64,000 bases of DNA from Gracilaria gracilis (taxonomy: Eukaryota > Rhodophyta > Florideophyceae > Gracilariales > Gracilariaceae): assembly GCA_030374805.1 (NCBI GenBank), contig JARGSG010000225.1:868001-932000 (forward strand), given 5' to 3'. Shown here piece by piece: positions 22,839-34,022 of this stretch (the first letter of the stretch is position 1; every line of letters starts with the position of its first letter). A program made the translations under genes and the position numbers. Under the pieces are notes generated by a model. The model was not told the origin of the DNA and did no database searches. It saw only the letters and a program-made list of their open reading frames with translations.

Positions 22839-22852
22839 TAAGGAGGGGACGA
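22839..22852 (+). other. Polypurine tract of the chromovirus
   Basis: AAGGAGGGGACGA lies directly before the 3' LTR start TGTGGG, as expected for the plus-strand primer. Confidence 0.7.
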
Positions 22853-23330
22853 TGTGGGAAAGCAAATCCTGAGGACGAGCAAGCTGAGAGACCATCATGG
22901 ACGCATAACACGTGTATGGGCCTGAAGAGGTGGCGCTACGCGTACGCGATTGCCAGGGGACCTTTTTATTATTGTATTTCATCAGATTAGCCATTAGGAC
23001 CCACTGTAGATATCGGATAGGGCACATTACAGTGCCACAGGGTAGAGGCGCCTCGGTGCAGATACTTAAGCACCTCGAGCAGCGCCTCCCCCCATGTTGT
23101 AAACCAGACACCCTCTTGGTCACGACTAGCCCCCAAGCTTGCCGTTTTCTTGCCTCTAGGTCTTCAAGCCGCCACTACTGCGCCTTCCGTCCTGTGGGAG
23201 TGCATAGTTAGTGTCCGCCCATTGTACCTCCGTACCAGAGGTGTCGCCGTCATCCTCCTCCTACGTGGACCGCTCTGCCAAGCTACCATCGAGGCCTTGG
23301 AAGTGAGCGCTCATTGCCCACTATCCTACA
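22853..23330 (+). repeat. 3' LTR of the chromovirus
   Basis: Same length as the 5' LTR with about a dozen substitutions, ending ATCCTACA. It is followed by the target copy ATCTC, where the host transposase frame resumes. Confidence 0.95.
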
Positions 23331-25431
23331 ATCTCCAACCTCCTCGGCCCCCTCCTCTCCTCCGGTCTCAATGGCTTCCCCTTCCGTGACGCCCAAGGCG
23401 TTCTCCGCCACTGTCACCCAGTCATCGCCAGGTACTGCGCCGACATCCCCGAAGCAAAGACATCCTCGCCATCTCCCACGGCACGCGCCCCCCACAACCT
23501 TGTCATAGATGCACCGTCTCCCGCACAGACCTCCCCCTACACATTCAATCCCCTTCCCCCCGAACTCAGCACCAGACCCTCGCCGCACGAAAATCACACT
23601 CCACTCTCCTCCAACAATCATAAGACGCTCTCCTTGCTCGTAAGCTTAGAATCTCCCGCAACACAAAGGAAAAAGCCCTTGAAGCCCTCCACTCCCTCTC
23701 CCTCGCAAAGTACTCCTCCCTCTTCGAATCATACACTCTTCTCAACATCATCCCACTCCTCTCCCCTTACAACATCCTCACCTTCGAACCTCTCCACAAC
23801 TTCCACCTCGGCGTATCCAAGCTCATCAAGCTCGCCGCCATCGAGAGACTCCGCTCAGAAGCACTCTTCACCACCCCCCGTTCCTCCAAGTCCCGTCGCC
23901 CCTTCAACTCCGTCCGCACTTCCATCTTGAAACATTCAAACACCATCCTCTCCGCCATTGAAAAGCACTTCCCCGCAAACGGACTCCACATCGACTTCTC
24001 CACTTCCGAAAACGGTCAAACTCTCAACTGTTTCTTCACTACCGCCGGCTTGCGTGATATGCTCGAAGCAAAAGACTACCGCGCACTCGACATGGTCTTC
24101 CCCTTCATCGGCGCCTTCTTCAACCGATGCTGTGACGAAGTCGATTCAGCTCCCATCACTTCCGTCTTCTCCAAGTACTCAGACCTCCTCCTCGCCTCCA
24201 TGCGATACAACACCTTCACCGAATGGACCGACGCCCGCCTCACCGACCTCCACAACCAAATCCGCTCCTTCAAGCGCACAGCCGTACTCGTCCTCGGCCC
24301 CCACCACACTTCCAGCCTCGGAACCCTCAAGTTCCACCTCCTCGACCACATTGTCGAGGACATTCGCCGCTTCGGAGGCCTCCACTTCAATGATGCCGGC
24401 ATATTCAAGCACGCTCACACCCTCTTCAAGTCCCACTACTCCAAAACCTCAAAGCGCAGGTCCACCGCACATCAAGAAACCATTCGTGCCATCCACCGCT
24501 CCAACGCCATCAAGGAATAGAATCCCGTTTCCACAAACCCGTCCATAACCTCTTCCTCCCCTGGCCTCGCTTGCCCCCTCCAATCCCGAGAACCCGATTT
24601 CGTCCGTGATGGCAGACAAATCTCCGTCGCTGACCTAATCACTGCCCACAAATTCATTCGCTCCAATCCTCACCTCCCTCACAAATCTCTTCAAGACCTC
24701 TTCCCCCCCGATACCCTATCCATTCTTGCAAAATTCGGAAAAGACGCCCTCCCATCCTTCATCACCCTCTCTCTCGAAGTCCTACAACACTCTGACAACT
24801 CCCCCGCCCTCCGTCAGGCTCGACTCACCATAGTCAACCCCACTTACGTCGTCGGCAGTTACATCCCAACACTCGACAACTACATTGAACAGCGGAACGA
24901 GCTCGCGCCCCAGGATCCTCTAGTCCCTCTCATCCAACAAAATTTTGCCACCCTCTCCTTCGGTCCATCCAAGTCCCCAAAGTTCTCCCACGTTCTCGTC
25001 GCCGGCTCCACCTCCCCCCCTCCACATCCATCGTCTGGGTCTGCAAACTCATCTCTCTTCTTCGTTTCGCCCTTCCTTCTTCAAGTTCTTCTCCCAAGGA
25101 GTTCGCCTTCGTCCAGTTCATGGAAATCGTCCCACCCAGCGACGACATCGATCTCACCCTCAACTGCGTTTGCGTCCGATGGGCCACAGAGGACGAACAT
25201 AACTACACCATCTACCCAGTTCCCATCTCTACCCACTCCACTTCCGATAACGTTTCCCCTTGGTATGAACTCATCCCCTCTTCCTCCATCCTCGGCTCCG
25301 TTCATGTTCTCCGCCGGAACTACCCCGCTCCTCCCTTCACTTCTCGTCTACACTGGTGCTTTCACCGATTCTATCTCAATCGGTTCTACCGAGACCCCAC
25401 CGCCAAGCCTTATTTACCATCCAACACGTAG
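23331..25431 (+). pseudogene. Plavaka-like DNA transposase, C-terminal part
   Basis: Continues the 12456 frame without loss. Recognisable blocks, across frameshifts: GLNGFPFRDAQGVLRH; a C-x2-C pair in GTRPPQPCHRCTVSR (about 23490); the hallmark ILTFEPLHNFHLGVSKLIKL (about 23770-23830), resembling the D/E-x-LH...LG-x-K box of KDZ/Plavaka transposases; and a long helical region (23927-24520). The C-terminal domain after 25120 (ending YLNRFYRDPTAKPYL) has the W-Y-x-Y/RYF-type ending common in this group. Frameshifts or stops near 23520, 23640 and 24520 and in the last part mark a dead copy. It is strongly C-rich on the coding strand. Confidence 0.55.
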
Positions 25432-25583
25432 CCTCTATTAGCTTCAGCTTCATAAAAGTTCAAACCCGCTTCGTTTCAATTGGAAGGAGTGAAGATACGC
25501 ATGACATGAGAAAGAAGAAGCATCTCTTCCCCATCCCACACATACCTCCACCTCTTCCCCCCCCACTGCACCTCACCCTACCC

Positions 25584-27487
25584 TTAGTAGCGCGCCTCTT
25601 CCCTACCATCAACCCCTGTCCCTTCCCTGCGTTCTGCCCGGTGTGCCACAAACCGCCCGAAACTCGCGTCCTCTGGTCGACAGGCCGCTATGTAACAATC
25701 AAGAACTGCACCTAGTCTCTGTGTTAGTTTTGCCATAAAATAGTCCTCCCTCACAGCTAGGTATATCTTCTCCCTCGATGGTACCCACAGCCCAACTGTC
25801 GCAGTTCTCCCAGAGTTTCCCGACACACACCTCGGATCTCCATCCACAAATCCTTCGTTCTCAAACTCCTCGGCATGCTCCTCCTGTAGCCGATTGCCAG
25901 GCTACCCCCAGTATTCCTTCAACAGAGCCAGGTAGATAATTCCCATACAAAGTAGAGAACAAAAGCTGTCTTTGCCCTCCACGTCCCACCACCTCGTTCA
26001 TAGTTTTCACCACAGAGGCAATCCAGGCGTCAAATCTCGCAAGGTGCATCACAGTCCCATCCACGTACTGCCGCTCACAGTTACTTTGCCTCTCCACTGC
26101 GTATTTCATATACTCCCCCAACACTGCGATCCCATTATAGAAGTACATATCTTCATCATCAACCTCCCATGGTGGCTTAACCGCAAGAGACCCGGAATAC
26201 GCAAGGTCTTCGAACCGGCTTGTTCTCCACGCACACAACTCATTCCATCCGCCCTCCTCCCTTCCCATCAGCTTCTCGCGCGCCTCCCCCATCTGCTGCT
26301 TTAGCTCTTTCCATAGCTCAGTCCCCTAAGTAGGTTTCGCACGTCTCGCAATCAAATCATATCAAAGGATGGAGAATAACTTGTCGCGAGCCGCCCGCTT
26401 CCGCACCCCAATCACATCGCTTAATTTCTGCTTCATCCGCTGCCTCAGACACTTGTCCGCACTCACATTACCCACACACTCTTGTTTCCCTCCCGCTTCT
26501 CGTATCGTCTCCCAAGTATCTCCCATTATTTCTGCCTCCACCACATACTTCAACAGCACATCACTTCCTCCCTCCCTTGATGGCGTAAACGCCCTAATCT
26601 TATATGCCACTTGATACGGACACCGAGGTACCATCTCCTTCTTCCCAACCACAAATATGCTGCCCTCCCTACTTTCTCCCACCGTCTCACTCCTGTTCTT
26701 CCAGCTCCTACCAACGTTCTCCGTGTCAAAACAGAGTTCTGACGCCTCCAACTTCGCATAGTGGAGAATCTTATCATATACAGCCCTTGCAAATCCGTAA
26801 AAAACATTCTGGCACCTCTATATCATGCTTTCGACGCCACTTCACTTCCTTCCCACACCCCCTTCGCTTCTTGCCCTTCAGAGCCTCCCTTAAACTTTCA
26901 ATCAACACATTTTGCTGCTTTAGCTCCTCCCTCACCCGTTCCAATTCTTTCTGCGTGAGCTCCAAATTCACCATCATGGTATAGTGATCCTCTTTCATAT
27001 TTCCCAGCTTCCCCTTCAACGAATTCACCCTCCCAACCAGTGCAGACCTTGGCAACACGGGTAAGTTCTCTTCATCTCCTTCTGCTATTCCTGTAGTTCC
27101 CATTTTCCTTGCTCCGTTCCTCTCTCCACGATCCCCAGAATCGTCGACTCCTGCTTTATGCACATCGTTCTCAATCCGAACGGAATTATGCCTCACGCGT
27201 ATTCCTTCAGGCGTTCGTACCGCGGTCTCCACCAAGTTCCCTCCAGTTCTAATTTTGTTTCGGACAACGACATCTTCTCCTTCGAATACCCTCCCATCCA
27301 CTGGTATATTGTCTCTCACATTCTCAATCACTGATCCACCACTGCTATATCCTACAACTCTCCCGGGGAAATTGTCTCGGAGCCATTCCATCCTCTCCAC
27401 ATTGGCGTGGCCCCTCATTCCATCGCCCACACGCCCAATTCGCCTCCCACTGTCCTCTGCGTTTCCATGCTCCCTCATATTCCTCAT
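25584..27487 (-). pseudogene. Coiled-coil protein of unknown function, broken
   Basis: A chain of minus-strand frames convergent with the transposase. It starts near an ATG at 27487 (MRNMREHGNAED). Its clearest feature is a coiled coil (LVGRVNSLKGKLGNM...QKELERVREELKQQN, about 26880-27010), followed by a basic patch (KGKKRRGCGKEVKWRRK). After a frameshift near 26800 it continues with ILHYAKLEASELCF and a block ending KLSDVIGVRKRAARDKLF (26362-26751). Further frames run to 25584. No known domain is evident. It may be the second gene of the Plavaka-like element or an unrelated host gene. Confidence 0.4.
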
Positions 27488-28933
27488 ACACCCCACTTCC
27501 TATTCCTCCCGCATCGCATTATGTCGCGGTCCACCAATTCTTTCTCTGCCCACCATTCGATTCCTCCTGAAATCAACCACAACCTCCATGCCCTCGTTCC
27601 TTGCTCCCGAACACCTCCTCCTACTTCTCTTTCGCGACCCCTCCCCTCCTGAACGCCAACCCCAGCCACACTCTCTCCCTCCTTCCCTCTAATATCACGG
27701 CTAACTATCCGACTAGTACTTCTTGCTATCGTCCTTCCCTCCCCCCCACTGCGACACTTCCTCCCCCTCTCTATGACATCTCCACACTCGCCTTCTTCTA
27801 CAACTAGCGTGGAGTCATCGCCCCTTCGCCGCCCACCTCTATCCCTATCGCCCCACGCATCATCCCCTGCCTTCCTCCTATCCCTTACCTGCTTTCCTCT
27901 CCTCCATTTTCCATCTCATGTGGAAGCGGAGTAGCTTGTGTTATCAAAGCACTTACCGTTTGCTCAGTGCGCTCGGTTCGCTCGGTTCGCTCAATAGGTC
28001 GGCCTCGATCACGTCTCTGCGTGTTCTTCCTACCTTTCCCACGTAGTCCGCTTCGAAGAGCGCGCGAACTACGCCCAATACCGCCCTCGCCATTTTCCAC
28101 ATCGCCGCTTCAAGGCGCACGCGTAGTACTACCCAAGCCATCCTCGCGACCCCGACCTACCACCTCTGCACGCTTTCGCCTTTTTTACGCGCGCCCCCTT
28201 ACATCCTTTGCATTCGCATTCCCATTCGCACTTCTCGTTTTACGTTTCCCCATATGGAATCGAACGACGACGATGCGCCCGGCGGTGCGCTATAGATGTT
28301 GTCGCCGCTCGCCGCAAGACGTGTTTGCCGCTCGACGTGGTCGCAGGTCCCCCGTGAAACGCACACCTCCACTCCACGTGTGGTAGAAATATCGCACCGG
28401 TTTAGTACTTCTCGGAATCACTTGCCGAAAATTCGCACGGAAATTTCCCTTCCTGTACGAAACCTCACTGCAAAAAACTCTTACAATTTCACATGATATC
28501 ACATGTACTCCGTATCTTCTATTCTATGTACTTGAACTTCAACCCACTCCCCCGAATCCTATCCCCATTTTGTTCACGTCGCTCGATGATAAAAGTGACG
28601 ACACCCACTCACTTGGGGGAGTTCTCGTCCTCCCCTGTGGAACACGAAAGTTAGAGAGAAAGCGTAATAAAATTTACACAATTCGATTTCACACATACTA
28701 CGGTACACCTCTCGGTTCTATTAGTCTTAAATCAATTGAGCTCTAGTCGACTACTATAGGATTCGAAGACGTACCCAATGTGTACTCCATTCCATAATCT
28801 GCAAACAACTTTTCTCCCACTTCTACAACCCGAAGTGCCCGGACGGCAAGCATTCGGTATTCTCTTAATTAAAGTGAAGTTCACCCAGTTCCTGGGGCTC
28901 GAATCACCGCCACATTGGCAGTCCGGCGCTGCT
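27488..28933. other. No gene recognised
   Basis: Low-complexity, pyrimidine-rich DNA on the plus strand. A short tandem array of GCTCGGTTC units lies at about 27965-27992. Scattered frames here have no recognisable homology. Confidence 0.4.
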
Positions 28934-30730
28934 TCAAACCATTCTCCACTGCATCCCTATCTTTATCTCCTTCCATATATTTAGGGTCGTTAATTGTTCC
29001 ACCCAACGAAAATGGAGCGGGGACAATCCATACAGGGATTGGAGGTACTCGTCTTTTTTCCGGGAGTTTCCGGAATTCCTGCGTGCGGCGGTGGCTCCCA
29101 ACAACCCTTCCCCATACTTCTTGTGTACCTCCTTCCTCTTCTTTAAGTCATGGTACACTAGAGTTCCGTAAAAGAAACATATCTCTTCGTTCTTCATGAA
29201 ACGGCGCGTGGTGAACACTTCCACTCCTGCGTCACGGTGACGAATCGACGACTTTCCAATGCGACAACCACACATAGTGGCCTCCAGTGCCAACATCCCG
29301 TTCCAATCCAGTAGACCCATCATCCCTTGCAACGTTTTCGGCCACTCATGCAGCGCTTTGTGCCTGCCGATCATGGTCATGCCCTCCTCCTGCCACATCG
29401 ATGCCAGGAAGTCTACAATATACGGTGGGAACTTCTGATGCTGTGGGACGCCGGATGGAGCCTTCCATGATCGTGAAGGAAGAGCGTTCCACTTCGGAAA
29501 TAAGTCCATCACGCGATTTACAGAGTTTCGGACCTCCTGCGTAATTTGAATGTCCGTCTCATTATCGCGCATGCACATCGCGGACTGAACAATGGCCGCG
29601 TGCCTAGCATGAGCAAAACAGTCAGGGTCCAGCTCACAACCAATAAACTTCCGATGACTTTGTAACTCCATGCATGCCATGGCAGTCGAGAAAGTTCCCA
29701 CGAACAAGTCCACCACTGTATCACCTGGCTGCGAAAATCTGCTGATCAGCTCCTTCAACAGCGCGTGAGGTTTTTGTTCCGACCTCACCTTTTGCAAATT
29801 GTAGCCCCCACCCTCATTTTTTCTTTTCCATTGAAGACTCTTCCCATTGGACATGGGCGGTACCTGGTCAATAACACTGTGGTACCCTGGATACTTCGAC
29901 TGCACGTAGTTGAAGTTCTCATAGTTCACCATCGCATGCCGCTGTGCATAAGCGAGGCCACTTCGAACACCATGTATCGCATACTCCATGGCAGGGAACA
30001 AGGAGCAGGACCTGCGTCCCGGGTTTCGCATGGGGTTGCGTTGCGACCGTATAAAATGAATTTGGACCTGGTCCACAACAAACGATCACCTCGGAACCCC
30101 TTGCTCGTCCTTTGCTCCAATGAGGGAAAGCACCCTCGTCCACTGGTTCACCTGTTCCAATGCACAGAAGATAACGAAATGACCCCCCGGGCGTAGCAGC
30201 CTTGATATAAGCTTTGCCGCTTTCTTCATATGCTCAGCGCTCAGCATATCGTACCAACTGTTCTCCCGGTTCTTATCGGCTCTTATGTTGTATGGTGGGT
30301 CCATAAGAACCAGTTGAACTTTCCCCAATGGAGAGACTTCGTTGTTTAGCAGAGTCTCGTCCGTTTCCACCATATTCTCGAACCCGCAATGATAAATTCG
30401 AAAGTATTTCTCCATCTCCAGTTCAAAACTTTGGAATGCCATTTTATCGTCCAGCGAGGAAATGCCAGGAGGAGGCTGTATGTCAGCGTCGGACGACTGT
30501 TCACCAACATCTTCATTCCCAATCTCACCCACTACATCCATTCCACTTCCGCCATCTCCATCCTCTCCTTTTTTCCCCTCCGAAGGATTCTTCCTTTCCA
30601 ATTGCTCATCGTCATCGCCATGAATTTCGATGGCAGGCTCCGGTTTCGATATCGGCGTGAGAGGTATATCAGGGACCTTGAGTGTTTCTTTGATTTTCAA
30701 AGGGCTTATTTTATCCAAGGTGGAGGACAT
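28934..30730 (-). pseudogene. DNA N6/N4 methyltransferase with SET-like C-terminal region
   Basis: An ATG at 30730 opens a frame with an acidic N-terminus. Motif IV of amino-methyltransferases, VLMDPPYNI, follows (DPPY at residues 144-147), then LLRPGGHFVIFCALEQVNQW. A single in-frame TGA (30086-30088) interrupts it, and the same frame continues to 28934. There the SAM-binding motif I reads GDTVVDLFVGTFSTAMACM (about residues 118-136 of the second half), with a phenylalanine where the last glycine of F-x-G-x-G is usual. IGCELDPDCF comes next. The order DPPY then F-x-G is that of permuted type II/III DNA methylases. Near the end, AGVEVFTTRRFMKNEEIC resembles the N-terminal strand of a SET domain. 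It would be nuclear and act on DNA, perhaps also histones. Confidence 0.7.
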
Positions 30731-30820
30731 AAGCGAGTTAGAGAAACAATCAAATCTCGGAGGAAACGCTCTTGACGGGTCCCTGTAAAACGTATTTAGA
30801 ACGGCCCATCGTCCAGGTTC

Positions 30821-31751
30821 TCATATTGTGTACAACTGCTCGTTCACAACGATCTTGTTCAGGTCAGAAATGAACTCCTTCGCAAGCGTTCGGAGGGCCA
30901 CATCAATGTCCTCCGGAAGATTCCATGCCCACGGTTGGAACTCGTCTTCCAGAAGAGTTTGTGTGTTGCTCGGTAGGAAGCCATGGTCGTTGTCGTTGTG
31001 CAGGAACCCCTCAGAACGCGTTTCAATGGGTTTACACTGCATGTCGTCGTACACGAGCAGTATAAAAGAAAGAACCATGACCTCCGCGCTAGGGAATCCC
31101 AGAAATTGGGAGAAACAATCCCAGGCCTTTGTTACCAGCTGCACACCAGAACCCGCACGCTGAGCTTGGAGATTCTGCGATATTTGCACATTCCCAAAAA
31201 AATGTGGAATACCCCTTCTCCCCCTTACTCCTCTTATGGCTCCGAAGGCGCTTTTCCATAGATACGTTTTGAATAAGGGAAAGAAAGAAAACTCTCTGGA
31301 AATTTGTAGCGATGCTCGTACCGAAAGGGGGAACTATCCGGCCCACACGCCTGGGAACTATACTCATGGACTTGAAGAATTCGGTTAACGTCACATTCTT
31401 CGGTATTTCTTGAAAGTCCACTTTGGGATAAGCATTCCAAAAATCCCTCACACGCCTGTCTCTGTCTCCGTCCATGATGTTAAGCAACTTCGTCGACAGA
31501 TACAGCTGGCATTACGAACCCTTCCGGCACACAGCCTTGAGTTCATCGTCGCTGTATGACGGGTGAGTGGTTCTGAGAAGGATAGAGAAGTACTTCTTGG
31601 CAACGTCTAGGACAGTGCGATTTTTGATGATATACTGAACGAATTCGCTGTGTCCCACTTTCCTAGGTTCTTCTTCCTCTCGCATCGTCGACTCATAGTG
31701 ATCACGGATGGCGAGACACGTGGTGAGAAGCTCATCCCCAGAACCGAACAT
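30821..31751 (-). pseudogene. Unknown protein upstream of the methyltransferase, broken
   Basis: An ATG at 31751 (MFGSGDELLTTCLAIRD) opens a frame that meets an in-frame TAA at 31512-31514 and continues in the same frame (LSTKLLNIMDGDRDRRVRDF). It then shifts frame at a T-run near 31195-31202 and ends at 30821 (NKIVVNEQLYTI). That gives about 310 codons in all, 90 bp upstream of and co-directional with the methyltransferase. I recognise no domain. The sequence is predicted mostly helical, with SDLNKIVVNEQLY and TLLEDEFQPWAWNLPEDIDV as its most distinctive stretches. The pairing suggests a functional partner of the methyltransferase; this is inference. Confidence 0.45.
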
Positions 31752-32200
31752 TTTCCAACCTTCATGTCGGATATCGGAGGTGCCGGTGACGGTGACTTAG
31801 ACCTGGATGTGGTTTCGGCAGCCATTTTAAACAATAACGGGGGGCTGTATTATGAATACGAAAGAAGAACCGGAGCGATCGTGAGAAAAAATACGATTGA
31901 GATCAGCAGCGGACGGCGAGGGCGAACGGGCGGAAGCTGACGAGAGACGGTAGCGAACGAGAGATGAGTGCGGATGGTAAACGGGAGCGGACGGCAGATG
32001 GCTGCTGAATTAACGATGTGAAAGAGGAGTTCAGACGCCAAAACGGTACCAGAACTCTAAAAGAGAGAAGTAGAAGGGACTTGGGCGATATTAGGGGGTT
32101 TATGCGGTGATAAACAGTTATAAGAGAAGGCAGGGATGGGAGGGGGTGCGGTAATTCCTAGATAGGGAAGTATAGGCGAAGTTATAACTTACGGCTCTCC

Positions 32201-32274
32201 GGACAGCGGTCCGTGGAGCAGTGGCGCTCCATCACGGCTCCGATGAAGTGCCACTCGAGTTCGGTCCGCTTTCC
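32201..32274. repeat. Hairpin repeat, degenerate copy of the 33.4-33.7 kb family
   Basis: The left arm GGACAGCGGTCCGTGGAGCA and continuation pair imperfectly with the right arm GATGAAGTGCCACTCGAGTT and continuation, around an 8-bp loop. It shares the GGACAGCGGTCC start and ATGAAG-GCCAC core with the array at 33411-33720. Confidence 0.6.
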
Positions 32275-32420
32275 ATGCGCCGTGGGAGAAAAAGTAAAAA
32301 TAATAATTTCCGCCTGGACAGGGGCCCCCTCGCGACTGGCGCTTGTTTGTAATGTGACACTGCGTGTACTTAAGCACCTTTGCTCTCCTGCCAACTGCCT
32401 CGGTAAGCACAACGCTCTGT

Positions 32421-32510
32421 ACCTCCCCGTTTACAGTTTCCGGGGATCCCTTCTTCTCCTGTCACAATGACAGAAGAAAAAAAGATCGCCGGAAACTGTA
32501 TAAGGGAGGT
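32421..32510. repeat. Long hairpin with 43-44-bp arms
   Basis: The left arm (ACCTCCCC...CTCCTGTCA, 32421-32464) and right arm (TGACAGAAG...GGGAGGT, 32468-32510) are near-perfect reverse complements around a 3-base loop. The largest mismatches lie around GGGGAT/GATCGC. It could be a foldback element or a very short inverted duplication. It is unrelated in sequence to the 33-kb family. Confidence 0.7.
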
Positions 32511-32701
32511 GCTCTTTCCGCCCTTGTCCTGTTGCGCGGACGTAGTGGCACACAAGGTACGTTCGACACTTTTGTTCGTTTTCTGTGAATCGTACTAACT
32601 GGCGTACTCTTCTATTTTCCAGGCTATTGCGTATTAAAGCCAGAGTCGCCGGACACAGTGTATGCCGCTTCTGCATTCTTGCTTTACGGAGAACATTTGG
32701 A

Positions 32702-32927
32702 AGTGCTTGAGCTGGCCGTGATGGTCGAGTACGATTATTTGAGTTGTTCAACTCATGTAATCGGATTTGGCCCTGACAGCCAGCTCAATCACTGTTGGAC
32801 TGTGGTTATTTATTAGACCGAATAGATTAGACTGCGTTAGGTCGAACTATAGGAAGTGTTTAAGCTACCGGTGATGGTGGACTACGATTACATGAGTTGT
32901 TCAACTCATATAATCGTGTTTTGCCAT
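32702..32927. repeat. Two diverged direct copies, each with a palindrome
   Basis: The segments 32702-32768 and 32857-32927 align over about 65 bp. Each holds the palindrome GAGTTGTTCAACTC inside a longer inverted repeat (CGATTAC...AATCG in the second copy). No coding sequence is present. Confidence 0.6.
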
Positions 32928-33410
32928 TAGTGGTATTTCAATCACTGAAGAAGAATAGTCCCCAATATAGTCACTAGAAGAATGTCGTGGCCAGTGATGT
33001 GTTCTTCTTCTGCGACAACTACATAATGCTCGTGGTTGTCGCAAAAGGGGTATTCATTTTCGGTCACGACCTTGGGCGCTACAGGAAAACTACATCATAT
33101 AAAGTTATAGAGGGTAGTCGGTAGAACTGCCTTCTTCGATTTGATAGGCTGTAAAGTTTCTGATATAGCGCATATTCTGCCAAATCGATGTGATGTATTA
33201 TTGTTTTGTTTTATACATGACCAACAAGCTGCGAACAACTTCTAATCTAAACTGTGCTCCGTGCTTATGAAGGGCAATTTTTATTGCTTTCCAACAAACT
33301 CACCGAACGACAGTGATATGATTTGACGCTCTTACGCCCTCCCGTCAGTATAAGAAGATGCAGGGCTTTAAATATTCATAGAACCATCATAAGTGAAAAC
33401 CGTCGTCGAC

Positions 33411-33720
33411 AGCGGTCCGAGGTGTCGTCCAGCTTCATCGGCCATGGCGCGTGGACAGCGGTCCGGGGTGGAGAGACGCTTCATCACGGAACTGATGAAG
33501 CGCCACTCCACCCCGGACCGCTGTCAGAAAAATTATATTTTTTTGCCGTGGACAGCGGTCCGGGGTGTCGTCCAACTTCTTCCACCACAGCACGTCGGAA
33601 AGCCGTCCGTGGTGTCGTCCAACTTCATCGGCCACTGCGCATGGACCAGCAGTCCGGGGTGGAGTGGCGCTTCATCCACGGCACTGATGAAGCGCCACAC
33701 CACCCCGGACCGCTGTCCAT
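33411..33720. repeat. Array of alternating direct units and perfect hairpins
   Basis: Direct units of about 45 bp beginning AGCGGTCCG(A/G)GGTGTCGTCC occur at about 33411, 33555 and 33600. They alternate with two hairpins at 33454-33524 and 33645-33716. Each hairpin has 32-33-bp arms (ACAGCGGTCCGGGGTGGAG to CTTCATC, then GATGAAG to ACCGCTGT) around an 8-9-base loop. The arms are almost perfectly complementary in the first hairpin. The pattern suggests a repeated structured RNA or transposase/regulator binding sites. Confidence 0.75.
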
Positions 33721-34022
33721 GCCGAAAACTTAACGGACGCAATTCATTTTTTTTCCTTCAAAACTGGGCGCCTTTATTCTATAGCTACACGTACGTAGTA
33801 GTTATGAAGATCATGTAACTTTCTAAATAAAGCGATAGTGATTTCTAAAACTTGAAATACGGAACCCCTTGAGTTCAATCCTATATTGAGCGGGCGCAGT
33901 GTTCGGTGAGGAAGTGAAGGCAACGAACGTGATTGAGAAGGGTACGTCCACTGTACGTTCTCGCGAGCATTCTCGACGGTCGTAATCCGCGTTTCGAATT
34001 GTTTGAACCCTTTTTATCCAAC

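Larger units (their letters stand above)
12457..23330 (+). mobile_element. Ty3/gypsy chromovirus inserted in the transposase gene
   Basis: Identical-length LTRs of 478 bp (12457-12934 and 22853-23330) differ at roughly a dozen positions by eye. The 5-bp target duplication ATCTC (12452-12456, 23331-23335) is perfect. Inside are a tRNA primer site, gag, pol (protease-RT-RNaseH-integrase-chromodomain) and a long non-coding/antisense region, then a polypurine tract. Removing the element and one ATCTC copy restores the reading frame of the host transposase. It is younger than the Plavaka copy and older than the MITE inside its integrase. Confidence 0.95.
31752..34022. other. Divergent intergenic region rich in hairpin repeats
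   Basis: No gene is supported. The region separates the minus-strand methyltransferase unit from the plus-strand ParB/dioxygenase unit and is packed with inverted repeats, listed separately (32201-32274, 32421-32510, 32702-32927, 33411-33720). Open frames over 33323-33818 are translations of the repeats. Confidence 0.6.

Noticed and set aside
30770-30790. GACGGGTCCCT(G)TAAAA resembling the left end of the 10405 MITE
   Set aside because: The similarity includes the target duplication of that MITE, not its sequence proper, and no matching right end was found.
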